Positions 33,770 through 45,532 of a stretch of 64,000 nucleotides of DNA are shown here, one piece after another (position 1 is the first letter of the stretch; each line of letters opens with the position of its first letter). The stretch spans positions 41,166,714 through 41,230,713 of the forward strand of contig CM049320.1 in the NCBI GenBank assembly GCA_026874595.1. The letters run 5' to 3'. Made by a program: the position numbers and the translations under genes. The stretch comes from Sipunculus nudus (Eukaryota > Annelida > Sipuncula > Golfingiida > Sipunculidae). Below the pieces are notes generated by a model, which saw only the letters and a program-made list of their open reading frames with translations, did no database searches and had not been told where the DNA came from.

Positions 33770-35164
33770 GGGACTTCCTATGCCAGACCTAGTGTATGTT
33801 TTAGGTAAATTTTTAACAGACCAGGACTGCCCTGGAAAGGGAATCATTCACTAGCCTAATACCAGCCAAAAAGATGATGCCATGCTATTGATGTATAAGT
33901 TAGAGCCAAAATGATTTGCTATAGACTTTATATAAAAAGGAATTCAGGAAATAGAGCTCCTGTGCTCTGAAAACAAGTCTTGATTTTTTAAATTTTACTT
34001 AATTTTTTCTACATGAAATGTCATATTTTTTAAATATTCAAACAGTCTTGAAATTTTTTTAGCAGGCTGTTCAAAAATATCTGTTGCCCATGCTGTTGGT
34101 AAATTAGTAATAATTTGATGAATCTTGGAAGCCACTGTTCACACTGAAATACCAAGTATTGTGTGGGAGAAAGGTCATGAATTTTTGTTTTAGGTCATGA
34201 GAAAGTCTGAAAGTCTGGAAGTGTAGGAACTAGTGGTAGGAATGGGTTGTAAAATCATATTCTATGATTGAAAGATAAAAAACAACCAATGATTGATTAT
34301 TAAGTAATTATTTCATGTACCATCTATGATACTGTGAAAAATACTGTATAGAATTATTTCTAAATATTAACAGAGTCATTCCAGCTTTGTACATCAAGCT
34401 GAAAGGTCAAGGTTATGGCATGGTAATTGAAACTTGTTTGATGCACAAGGTTAAGATTTAATCATGTTCTTTGTTTTTATCCCCCTATTCGTATATCTCT
34501 AATAGAATTATAATAATTTTTTGGGATAATATGACTTTTTGGATGCGGATACATAATTGTTTTTGATCGATTATGTAAAAATGAAAACCAGTTTAATCGT
34601 TTATTAAAGAAAATGATTAGTCATTGATAAAATCAGTTAATTAGTGCACCACTGGTACTTTTGAATGGCTAGATCATGGCAGTTACACCAGTGGATGAAT
34701 ATAAGAATATATATTGCCTTAACTTTTCATTAAATTTCAGTTACCTCACACATTATCAGTACAGTAGACCTGTTTGTTATAAAAACCAAACAGACTGTTA
34801 AATATCCGTATCGATAAAATACAAAACCAGGTTTACGAACGGGGACAGCTGGCTATGATCGACACCCAGAGTTACCAGATAAAAGTTAACATTACTAGGT
34901 CATCAGCTGTTAATTTACCATGATGCAACCAAACATATGCTAATTATAATTTTTTATTGATGGAATTTTTTCAGTGTCAATGGTCCAGGATACCAAAAAA
35001 ATAGTCTAGACATCGCTGATAAAAGAACTTGAGCTTTCGGTCATTGACACTGTGAACCTTGGGTGTCCTTGGTATTCAATCATATTCTCAGAACTCTCTT
35101 CAAGTTTGAATTACGTTTATGAGCTTGAATTTTGAAAGAAAAAATAAATTATCAGGTTTCTAAA
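33770..35164. other. No recognised feature
   Basis: AT-rich non-coding sequence. No repeat or exon was supported. Confidence 0.4.
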
Positions 35165-35400
35165 ATACTTGAAATTTCCAGTTAATTTCATGTGTGATAG
35201 TCATAATTAATCAGTTTAAATGTAAATTATTGATCAGTTGTATGTTGACAATTGATCAGTTTTAATATTCATATTGATAATTGATCAGTTTTAATTTTGA
35301 TAATTGTTCAGTTTTAATGTTGACAGTTTATTTATTAATTAATGTTTGTTTATTAATAAATTTTCATATAATTATTGATGAGTTTTAATAATAATAGCTG
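35165..35400. repeat. Degenerate AT-rich minisatellite (GATAATTGATCAGTTTTAAT)
   Basis: About six diverged units of roughly 30 bp share TTGATCAGTTTTAAT. It is non-coding. Confidence 0.7.
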
Positions 35401-37103
35401 TCAGTTAAAATTAATTTTGCTAAAGATTCTGTTTCCTTCTCTTTGACTGTAGGAAAAAAATTTTATTTTTTTTTAGGTCGTAGTAATAAGAGCCTTTAGA
35501 ACCATTACAGAGGAGCAATTACACATGGGGACCCTGTTCAAACTAGACTTGGTTAATTTTCCATAAACTTGGTATCCAATTAAATAACACCTTTTCCTTG
35601 ATACCTGTGTCCTTAAATCTGGTGTGATATATGTATTTTCTGTGATAGGAGTTTTTTTTTAAGAATTTTACTTTTAATAGTGTTCATGTGTAACCATGCA
35701 GCAGGAAATTTGAAATGATCCTTTGAACTTTTCTTTTTGTCATCATGGTCTGTACAGAGAATTCAACAATATATCATTTTATATAAGGGCGAATTCCAAA
35801 TGTATACCATGAGAAAAAATTTCTGATATTATCCTTTGTTTCAGATCTTTAACATTAGTCCAAGTCCAATAAAGTTCAGATGGCTAAACAGTCACATATT
35901 CTTCAAAATGGTATAAAATATGTATTTTAATAGAGCCCATTCACCTATTTTTCGAAATAAAAGAATTTATATGATTTCTGGCTTCCTCTGTGTATATATT
36001 AATGATCTAAGGGTTATTTGGGTTGTGAAAAGTTCTTATAAGACCTTCTTGAAGGAGGTATGAACTTGTTTAACAACAACATGTTTCTGAACACAGCATT
36101 GGTGTCAAAGTAGGAAAAAACATATATTCGGAGGTAAAAAGGTCACTTGTTGCATAACATTATTTGCAAAGCTCTGGCTCATATTACTTGCCGCCAGTGC
36201 CCTTGTTAAATTTGTTTTTATTTTGGTGGGCCCCCACATATTATAAACACGTTGATATAAACAAAACAAGCAGCTTGTATATGGTGATATCCACATTTTC
36301 TGGCCTATTTTTATATACTAGGTTCCAAGGGATTACCTTTAGTTGATAAAGGTCAGATTGCCCCTTTAAACAGAACACTCCAGACATTGACATTATACAT
36401 TATTCATCAAGAGATTTTTGTTATATATATTTTATTATACATCTAACATTACTTGCAGTACTACTTTTATAATCAGATTGCTACTCTACCCAAAAACTTG
36501 TGCAAACCCTGCTAATGCCTCCTGCACTTAAAAGATATGCACATAAAAGATATAAATAAAAAAAAAATTCTTATTTGAATGAAATGTTTTGTACCTTAAA
36601 TAGGTGTCAACAAATTACACTCCATTAGTTAAGCCACCATGCTGACTTTCCTGATATATAATTTTGCTTAAATTTTTCTGTTAGCCAGGATCTCTGTCTT
36701 AAACTTAAAATTCAACTGAACCATGGCTGCTATTTTCTTTAAGCAAGCCTGTGAGCTTATGTGATGGCGCACCACTGGCTGTTGGATGTCATCTATATAT
36801 TAACCCATACTATCTCAAAAACGGCAGTAGCTAGTTTTTTGCCCTTGATATCTCTGGACATTGTGGTTTTGATCACTTTTATTCGTGGTAATGTATAGTG
36901 CTGATGTGGCAAGGTTTTGTGCCAAGATGGACAAAGGCGGACTCAGGTATATTGTTGCTCCTTTGAACAAATCTCAGGTCATTTGCCGTTATTTGCCAGA
37001 CACATTATGGCAGTCTTGGAACATCAAATTTTATTCAGGGAAATCAGAAATTGTAAATTAACACTAATGCTTATAAAAAAAATTTAATTTCAATACTTGT
37101 TTA
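35401..37103. other. No recognised feature
   Basis: Non-coding sequence. A piece ending TTGCCCCTTTAAA near 36358 resembles the end of TTAA-type MITEs, but no partner end was found. Confidence 0.35.
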
Positions 37104-37205
37104 TACAGTGGAACCTGTCTGATGAACACCTGTGTGTTAAGACCACCTTAGAGTGAACAAAAAGCATTCACATTGGTTTTAACCTACCTGTCTTATAAGA
37201 CCCCC
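37104..37205. mobile_element. MITE fragment of the CAGTGGAACCTGTC family
   Basis: It starts ACAGTGGAACCTGTCTGATG and contains GTTAAGACCACC and TCTTATAAGACCCCC, like the elements at 8637 and 18271 and the left edge of the 18-bp array. The right end was not identified. Confidence 0.45.
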
Positions 37206-38089
37206 TGTGAGTTCAGAACACTTTTAGCCAGTCCTACGGATGGTCTAATTTATACACAGGATTGCTTTAACAGGCTTTCTGCGAATGAAAGAGATTTTAA
37301 TGCGAAAAGATTAAAATATTATTATCACAGCTTTCCTCACGAAAGCTTAAAACAAATATTGTCTAAAACAAATAATATGATTCTATGTATTTCTAAGCAC
37401 ATCCTTTAATTCATTTTTGAGCTCCTTCACATGAATCTGCATGTACTGCTGCTGGTTCTGGTGACAGGTATCTCTTCTTTTTCTCACTGTGCTTATCATT
37501 TGTCTTTCATCTGGTTTACTGCCATGCTTTTCTTTTGTCTTCCATTTAGGAAAAGTAATAACAAAAAATGTATAGGCAGGGTGGGAATTAATAGCTTGCT
37601 ATTTAGATACATTTATACTTAAAACAGTGCAGATTGATAATCACCAAATTGAGCTATGTGTGTTTTATTGTCTTGTAAATCTTTTATTATAAGTGGGTAG
37701 CTTTATGTGACAAGAAAAAATAATAATTAAACAGGCCATGAGCTGGGCCACTTTGGAATACAATGTTGAGATATATGTCAACTGATGAGTCAGCGAACTC
37801 CCAGATGTTCAATTGAACGTGAATATGATCTAGCGGTTACCTGTTCATCTGGTCATGATGGACTGTCACTCACAGGTGTCTCACAAAAAAAAAGATACAT
37901 TTTTATTTTGAAATATGTCACATGACTGTGAATATGTTTCCCACATCAGCGATGCATTTTCATTGCATCAATAATCGATTGTGTCTGAGTTCCAGGTTAA
38001 GGATAAGTATGCTATCTGGATTTCAGGCAAAGGACATGGGAGGTCTATGTAATAAAAGGTAGCTGCAACTGCTTAGTTCAGATCTGCGA
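37206..38089. other. No recognised feature
   Basis: Non-coding sequence. Open frames at 37173-37409 and 37431-37622 have no recognisable product. Confidence 0.4.
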
Positions 38090-38470
38090 CAAGGTACTTC
38101 ATAATTAACTACCATGAACTCTGTGTGACCTGAATCACATATTCATTTATCCATAATCATTAGCAGAGCCATTGCAAGCAACCAATCAAGTTTCAGTTGG
38201 CAATGTAAAGTCAGTCACCTGACAAGCACAATATTTGCATGGATCATTTGGGAAACTCTTCCAACCAGAATACCTGTAAACTTTACCAGGACACCTTTCC
38301 ACACTTTTTTTAAAGGTTTTTTTATACACAGGAAGCAGTATTAAAGGTTCTTGGCAAAATGTTGCAGGAGCTATTTTGCCGACTGCCAGATGAGTGATCA
38401 AAGTCTTACCTTGCACTGAATTTATTAGGGAAATAATCCAAAATTTGGCAAAATACTTCACAATAATTTT
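38090..38470 (-). repeat. Interspersed repeat family E, copy 1, with extra internal segment
   Basis: Read on the minus strand, this matches 57480-57650 (AAATTCAG(T/A)GCAAGGTAA, GGCAG(T/C)CGGCAAAATAGCTC and AGAGTTCATGG). Copy 1 carries roughly 200 extra bases in the middle (about 38130-38330). That segment contains a minus-strand cysteine-rich stretch discussed in the findings. Confidence 0.5.
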
Positions 38471-38826
38471 TATACATTTATCTATGGAAAACAGAGAAAC
38501 AGCGATTCAGGATGATGAAAACACTTAAAGGGACATAATATGTGACCAACCTTTGTTGATGCTTTGTGATGTTACTGTTGTCTTATAACCAGCTCTCGCA
38601 ACCTCAGGCATGAAACCCTTCAATGAGGAGGGTTTGGGGGCTCATTAGCATTATTAGTTCAAAGGGGGAGTATAAGGGCAGTGGTGGTTAGGTCAATAAC
38701 TGGTACCCATCAATTGCAGAATCATATTTCTGATGGAAACATATCTGACTACAAATAGACAGGGTGTAAATTTTGGCATACATCACAAATATTCAAAATT
38801 CAATTTCACTCAATATTGCTTGCCTG

Positions 38827-38930
38827 TGTTTTTTTTTCAAATAAATTTTCACAGATGAACAAGACAGCTACCGTTTTTTTTTTGTTTTTTTTTCAAATAA
38901 ATTTTCACAGGTGAACAAGACAGCTACCGC
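38827..38930. repeat. 56-bp tandem duplication
   Basis: A unit containing TTTTTTCAAATAAATTTTCA and GAACAAGACAGCTACCG occurs twice (CAAATAAA at 38838 and 38894), nearly identical, separated by a T run. Confidence 0.9.
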
Positions 38931-39150
38931 TTACTGTTGAATGTCACTGTACATTAAAGTTGCATATGACAGCAGTATGTTGGCTTCACAGGTTTTCTTT
39001 TTGTTATTTTAATCAGACAAGACAACATATATAAGAAACAAAGGTACAACATTGTACAATGTAACCTGTAACTGATCATCTGTGTCTGCAAGAAAACTAT
39101 TGTCATCAAGGTCTTGGTCATAAGGCCTGAATGTTGGATGACTGTTAATT

Positions 39151-40975
39151 GTATCCGCCAAAACAGAGTTTTGCGGATACTATGTTTTCAGCTGGACGCC
39201 GCCGCCGCCGCCGCCGCGTAGGTGTCCGGAGAACTCCTCCGTAACCGCTGGGCGGAATTTTCCGAAACCCGGGATTATGTTCGGGTCACATGTGAACTGC
39301 TGCGCCCCGATTTTGTTTTGACCTCTGACCTTTCCTTTGCGCTCTGCGTCCGTTTGTGCGTCTGTTTCCACATATAAACCCACATATCTGGGGAACCGTT
39401 TGACCGATCAGGAAAATTTTTTTGCACAAATGTAGCCCTCGGAGAGCTTTATAACATACAAAAAAAATGGTGGCGCCACCTGCAACCATGTTTGCACAGT
39501 GTCCATCTGTTCGTCTGCCTTGGGTTAAAATCACTCATATCTCTGCAGTGACTTGACTAATTCACCTGAAATTCGGCATGCGTAAACATCCTGGATAGCT
39601 TTTCTGATTTTATGACAGGTGGCGCCACCTACATTCACGTTTACGCTGCAGACATCCAAGCTCATATCTCGGGAACCGTTTGACCGATCAGGAAAATTCT
39701 TTTGCACAAATGTAGCCCTTGGAGAGCTTTATAACATACACCAAAAATGGTGGCGCCACCTGCAACCATGTTTGCACAGTGTCCATTTGTTCGTCTGCCT
39801 TGGGTTAAAATCACTCATATCTCTGCAGTGACTTGACTAATTCACCTGAAATTTGGCATGCGTATACATCCTGGATAGCTTTTCTGATTTTGTGACAGGT
39901 GGCGCCACCTACATTCACGTTTAAGCTGCAGACATCCAAGCTCATAACTCGGAAACCGTTTGACGGATCAGGAAAATTCTTTTGCACAAATGTAGCCCTT
40001 AGAGAGCTTTATAACATACACCAAAAATGGTGGCGCAACCTGCAACCATGTTTGCACAGTGTCCATCTGTTTGTCTGCCTTGGGTTAAAATCACTCATAT
40101 CTCTGCAGTGACTTGACTAATTCACCTGAAATTTGGCATGCGTATACATCCTGGATAGCTTTTCTGATTTTATGACAGGTGGCGCCACCTACATTCACCT
40201 TTACGCTGCAGACATCCAAGCTCATATCTCAGGAACCGTTTGACCGATCAGGAAAATTTTTTTGCACAAATGTTGCCCTTGGAGAGCTTTATAACATACA
40301 CCGAAAATGGTGGCACCCACTGCAACCATGTTTGCACAGTGTCCATCTGTTCGTCTGCCTTGGGTTAAAATCACTCATATCTCTGCAGTGGTTTGACTAA
40401 TTCACCTGAAATTCGGCATGCTTATACATCCTGGATAGCTTTTCTGATTTTATGACAGGTGGCGCCACCTACAATCAAGTTTACGCTGCAGACATCCAAG
40501 CTCATATCTAGGGAACCGTTTGACCGATTGGGCCAAAATTTTGCATGTGTATAAATCTCACATAGCTCTTTTTCATACGCAAAACTGGTGGCGCCACCTG
40601 CAGCCATGTTTGCACAGCTCCCATCTGTTTGTCTGCCATGGGATAAAATCACTCATATCTCGGCAGTGGTTTGACATATCTGCCTAAAATTTTGCAAGTT
40701 TATACATCCTTGACAGCTCTCTTGATTTTATGACAGGTGGCGCCACCTGCATTCTAGTTTATGCAGCAGATATCCAAGCTCATATCTTGGGAACTGTTTG
40801 ACCGATTGGGCCAAAGTTTTGCATGTGTATAGAGCTTTCTGGATTTTTTGGTAGGTAGCGCAACCTACATACACAATTTGGCTGCAGACATCCATGCTAA
40901 TATGCAACACTTCACCCGTTCCACTCTGATTTAGGCGGATACAAGTAGTCGCTTGTCAACTACCCGTATTCTAGT
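39151..40975 (+). mobile_element. Non-autonomous Helentron-like element 3
   Basis: It lies between T39150 and T40976. The 5' end GTATCCGCCAAAAC folds with GTTTTGCGGATAC. The inverse GGCGGATAC lies near the 3' end at 40934-40942, followed by a GTAGTCGCTTGTCAACTAC hairpin and the terminus CCGTATTCTAGT. A CCG tract begins about 43 bases from the 5' end, the same place as in element 1. The core has units of exactly 280 bp at several steps, each with two AGGTGGCGCCACCT-type palindromes. Plus-strand open frames of about 70 codons at 39619, 39899 and 40179 are the same unit translated three times, with no recognisable protein. A remnant of the same 3' end is at 22276-22318. Confidence 0.83.
39469..40865 (+). 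repeat. 280-bp tandem units with GGTGGCGCCACC palindromes
   Basis: The perfect 14-mer AGGTGGCGCCACCT sits at 39617, 39897, 40177, 40457 and 40735, the first four exactly 280 bases apart. The 12-mer core also occurs at 39469, 39749 and 40587. Degenerate versions are at 40029, 40309 and 40854. Between them are repeated ATCTC(G/T)GGAACCGTTTGACC and TTTGCACA(A/G)TGT-like blocks. Confidence 0.9.
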
Positions 40976-41214
40976 TATTTCATATCTTTGTCATATTCAG
41001 TTTTAACCAAAGAAATCACATAAGCAATGAGTACAATACAGAACATTGTGCCATTTGTATTTTAGTTTACTCAAAGGTAAGATTTAATCAGTAGAAATTA
41101 CATAGCAGCCCATAGCAATTAAGAATTAATGCGTGCACAATGGCAGCTGGAAATCAAGATTATCATCACCATTCAGGCATGTTGTGTAACTTTGCGAATT
41201 TATATTTAGGATAC

Positions 41215-41496
41215 ATTGTTTAACTAGAAATCTGCATCCCAATAGATACATGTCAGAGCCATGGGAGCACAAATTTAAAAAAACACACTGGACACAGCTG
41301 ACGTGCATTCACTTATGATTTGCCCAGCCGATTTTCCCCAGGTACATTTGTGCATAAGTGACTGCACATTTGTGAATATTCCTTGATGATGCTACAGAAT
41401 CCTTCTAAGATGCTGGATCAACACCACACGTTCATTGGTTCTTCCTTGTTCGTGCTTCCATGAGTTATAAAATATAGTGTGAACAAACACACACGT
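41215..41496 (+). repeat. Interspersed repeat family A, copy 3
   Basis: It begins AGAAATCTGCATCCCAATAG and shares GTGACTGCACATTTGTGAAT, TATTCCTTGATGATG and the tail GTGTGAACAAACACACACGT with copies at 410 and 4243. A MITE abuts the tail directly. Confidence 0.6.
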
Positions 41497-41683
41497 GAGG
41501 GGGAAACCAAGATTTAGGAAAAAGTGGGGTCCAACCACATAAAAATGAAAACCCTAAAAAAAAGGTCCCCAGGCACGGAAAGGGGGGGGGGGGGGTTCCA
41601 AGCCGCAAAATTTTGTCTGAAACCCTTAAAAAAAGGTTGTGGTGCTTCTGGACCCCCTCCCCCCCCCCCCAAATCAACTTCTG
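41497..41683. mobile_element. CAGGGGCGGATC-type MITE, copy 3 (degraded ends)
   Basis: Interior text matches the copies at 22496 and 30769 (GGGGTCCAACC, AAACCCT, AAAAAAGGTCC, TTTTGTCTGAAACCC). The left end is altered (GAGGGGGAAACCAAG) and no 5-bp duplication remains. It carries a 14-base G run and a 12-base C run. Confidence 0.65.
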
Positions 41684-44466
41684 AGTAAGCTATGATAGAC
41701 ACAGTCAAATGGACAGCTAGAGAGATGGTCAGTGTCAGATCTTAATCATGCATGACCTAGATCAACTGATACAACAATTAAAGCAAAATCACTGACCAAT
41801 ACCCTAGCTGGATGACCCAGAAACCCAGCGACAGATTACATGTAATTTGTATGAGATTGTCGTAACCATGACACCAGTGTGGTCTACCAGGGATATTCAA
41901 GGCTCACAATTCCTTGTAATTCCCAGAAGCTGCTGACTCTCATTACGTTTCTATATATATTTCTGTTCAGTTGTTGAGAACTGACCCACTGCCACCAGAT
42001 ACTGCTCACAACACAAGGTTCAACTTCACTTTAGTTACATGACCAATCCCCAAGGATTCTTCAGTGTCAAGAGTATTGGTAATAAAGTCATTTATCTTAA
42101 CTGAATGATTTTCCTTTATCACAGGTTGTATTTTTTTTCATGATTTATGTTGAAAATGCAGAGAAGATTGATGATTCTGTTTTGTATTTTTATGACATCA
42201 GTAATATAGCATATATATATTAATCATCAAATTGTATTCTTGTTTTGCATGCTGTTTTCTAATTGTTATACCATGTTGGAGCTGTTTTGAACATTAAAAT
42301 ACTGCACACCTACAGGTAACAAAAGGGCCAGCATTTAGACCCTAGCTATCTGTTTTGTCAGGCATGACAAGACATGTAGGAATAAACCTAGTCCCTCTTG
42401 TGCACTGAGAGAAACTGGGTCAGCTCCCGGCTGCCAGTAGATCAACATATCCCAGATTATGACTACCACAACTCTATAGGTAAAAAATAACTAAAGTGAC
42501 CCCCTTATAGGAGCAAAGCCAGGCAGAACCCTGGAACATGACACCCTCTTATCTGTAACACTGTCTGGATGGTTGAAGGTCAGCTATAATTGGTTCTGAT
42601 AAATCATGACACATGCTTGTAAATGATAAGCTGATGAACTGTTGAGCTTTCTAGAGGGTCAGTTTCCAGTAGGGGATATTACATAAATCTGCCTTGCTTA
42701 ATTATTTGTGCTATTTAAAGAAAATGTTAATCAAGCCCAAGACAATATGTGAAACACAGGCTGTTTCATGTGTTTGAGAGTTTTGTGCTGAGCTTTATGA
42801 AACACTGGCTGTTGGGCAGCTAGGGATCTCTGCTTGGAGACTGCATGAACACATTCTGGCAGTGTGACCCAGGGCTCTGCGTGGAGGCTATGATGCAGTG
42901 TCCAAAATGCTTTATGTGCACCTGGCTAACTTTACATTTTTATCAAGGTCAGAACTAGGCCAAGGTGACAGTATCAGCCAGCTATTCTTTGACCTGCCAA
43001 AGGCTTATCAAGGTGACATGCAGTATTATTTTTTGCAGGTTTGAATCCTTTGATGTTGAGGCTGTTTCCTCCGCTGCCTTCCCTGTAAGACCTATCAAAT
43101 ATTAGGTCAAGCAATAAATAAGGGTAGATCCTTATAACTACAGCTCTTTGTTTTTTCATGCTTCAAGTTCTTCCCTAAATGTCATGTACAGTTCATCTGT
43201 CTGACAGTGTAGCAGACTTCCATATAAAGCCTGTTTTTTGTCATACAGTAAGCTGTTGCCATGGCAGTGTCCTTTCCGCGTCTCCTGTCAGTGATGATTG
43301 CACAGTTTTTTATGTAACTGTACATATCCTATATATGCTGTTTATTTTTTTAAACTTCCCTATCCTGTCTTGTTCACTCAGTGCTGATGCAAACTCTTAT
43401 AGACTGATACTTATCCCTTCTTAATAAAGTTTAAAGAAAATCATATTTATAGCACCTAAAAATGTATATTATATTAGCTTTTTATTTATGAACTCTATCA
43501 TATCATTGTTCCAAATTGGCTGTTACACAAGCATTCACCCATGCCCTCATTCATATTATTTTTCTATATCTTAAACTTTTAACCAGTTTTCTCATTCATA
43601 TTTTGTTATGATATTTTAGCATCAAATGTCAATGACTTTGTTTTTTTTTTACATATTTAGGTTTAGCAGAGCGTGGACTTGTGATTTTAGTAATAAAATT
43701 GTGGCCAGTGAAGAAAAAAAGTTGCTCTTTATCATTTGCTGTGTTCTGTTCATGGCTAGTCCATCTGGTTGGTGGTTGGGTTGGTCAAGTTACTGCATCG
43801 ATTGAGTGGCTTCTGTTGTTCTCCAGACCTCTCAGACTTCTTTTCTGGCCCCTGGGCTGGACAGTCTCTGGCTGTGTTAGGCAGAACTTGTCTTTCCTAT
43901 ATACTGGGCTTCCAAGGGCATCTACAAAATTATAAATTTTTACTGGCTCAGCCCTAACTTTTTCAAAATTTTTACTTATTTTGGTCTTAATAAACATTAA
44001 AAAATCCCTTATCTGTCCATGCACTTATATATTGAGGGAGCTAGCTGAGCTTCACCTGCAACAGATTCAACATTGCAGCTTGGATACCTTCTATCAATGA
44101 TTCCTTCTCTAATTAATAAGTCAGATTCCTGATCAGGTGTGGCATATTGTGTACCTTGGGACCCCTGCATTGAATTAAAGAGGTTGACCAACAAAAGTAA
44201 AGAATAAAAGCCTGAACAAATCCAATGGTTTGACACAGGTGGATTTTCTAAACTTATTCAGAGATCTTTATACATCATACCTTGAACCACAAGGGTTATT
44301 CAAGTTCAGGGGTCGGATAAAACAATATTTTACTGTATGTCTCAAATCAGAATGACCAGTGAGCCATTGGTTTCCCAGATATTCAAGAAGAGGTTTTCAG
44401 TAATTTAAGGCATATAAGTTCCACTAAATGAGAAAATGAAAATGCAGAGACCACTGGTATGGAAAG
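41684..44466. other. No recognised gene
   Basis: Long non-coding stretch. Small open frames at 43179-43424 and 43681-44236 on both strands have no family. Around 43320-43430 the text ending TTCTTAATAAAGTTTAAAG resembles a LINE 3' tail, unproven. Confidence 0.35.
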
Positions 44467-44595
44467 AGATTATTCAGACACTCTTCCTCTGCCCTCTGGA
44501 ACAATCTTCCTCATCATATCAAGGATGCCTTTAGTACCCCATCTTTTAAAGACTGCTGTCAATTTACACTCCTTGTCAAGTTTGCATATTATTAG
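44467..44595 (+). pseudogene. Decayed LINE reverse-transcriptase C-terminal tail
   Basis: Plus-strand translation in one frame gives RLFRHSSSALWNNLPHHIKD followed by AFSTPSFKDCCQFTLLVKFA and a stop. The pattern LWNxLPxxIK...(S)xxSFKxxxxxxL is the familiar end of ORF2 in many animal non-LTR retrotransposons (CR1/L2/jockey-like; established for the group). Upstream sequence is too decayed to follow, and no RT catalytic motif is visible. The 3' side is T-rich, like a LINE UTR. It is a dead fragment, not a host gene. Confidence 0.7.
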
Positions 44596-44712
44596 TCATT
44601 GTCATCTACTGTGATGTCCACTTTATATTTGAATTCACAATTGTCTAGTCATTTTTAGTCATTTTATTTTTATATTGTATTATTTGATTCTCAGTCTTTT
44701 AGCAAGTTTTTT

Positions 44713-45532
44713 AGCTAACGGTAAGTCATCTGAGCTATAGCGATCACTCTTTGTCTGTCATCCATCCTGCCGTCCATCCATCCGGCCGTCTGTCTGTTAA
44801 CAGGAATCCCCTACTTTACATCCAGAGAGGTCCATGAAAAATCACCTTGGAAACCTGGAATTATGGGGCTTAGAAGTACCCCCCAGAATAACTAAAAATT
44901 GATACAAAAGCTCCAGTATCTGAACAACTAATGCATTTGCATATTCATCATGGATTGTTTCAACAGTTCTTGCATACTGGTGGCGCCACCTGCATTTAAA
45001 AACAAATTTTACACATTTTCCCCTATTTTTGAGACCTTCAAAGATGCAGTCGTCCGATAACAGGGCACAATTTGTAACCATTGGTCCTAGAATCTTCTAA
45101 CTTGACATCCAGGGAGGTCTGTGTTACCAATATTTTCTGGGCTATGGGGCACCCCTCAGAATAATTGAAAATTTGATGCTAAAGTAGGGCACAAATCATA
45201 ACCATTGGCCAAGAATCTACTAAATGACATCCTGAGAGTTATTCAAAAGTATCTCCAAGAACCCTGAAATTCGGTCACTGTGACCTATATTCTCAGAGTT
45301 TTGGGGTATGTTTGAGCACCCCAGCAATAATGCAGAATACCAACAAATTGCCAGATCCCTCAGGAGAGGCTGGTTGGATTGTCATCAGATTGTTGTGCTT
45401 ATGGGTCTTGATGAACTTAAGCTTATATACATGAACAATGATACCTCCTACATTATCGTAATAAGTTGTTTGTGCAAGGACATATTGTCAACATGTCAGT
45501 CAGCTGAGCATCATTACCCATGGGTCACTTGT
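44713..45532 (+). mobile_element. Non-autonomous Helentron-like element 4 (AGCTCAGCTGA family)
   Basis: After a T run it starts AGCTAACGGTAAGTCATCTG and then AGCTATAG; related 5' ends are at 12189 and 63939. Near the 3' end TCAGCTGAGC (about 45500-45509) is the inverse of the family's 5' GCTCAGCTGA. It is followed by an ACCCATGGGT hairpin and the terminus CACTTGT before a host T. A GTCTGTC/GTCCATCC tract lies near the 5' end. One GGTGGCGCCACC palindrome is at 44979-44990. Two diverged internal units share 'catccagggaggtc' and 'gggcacaa' text. The 79-codon open frames are not genes. Confidence 0.7.

Noticed and set aside
33473-33808. 111-codon plus-strand open frame with Asp-Leu-Ser repeats
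   Set aside because: The N-terminal half is a SINE body and the C-terminal half is the GACTCGGACTTG minisatellite.
39619-40400. Three similar 70-73 codon open frames in a row
   Set aside because: They are the 280-bp tandem unit of a Helentron-like element translated three times; 280 is not a multiple of three and the frames end independently.
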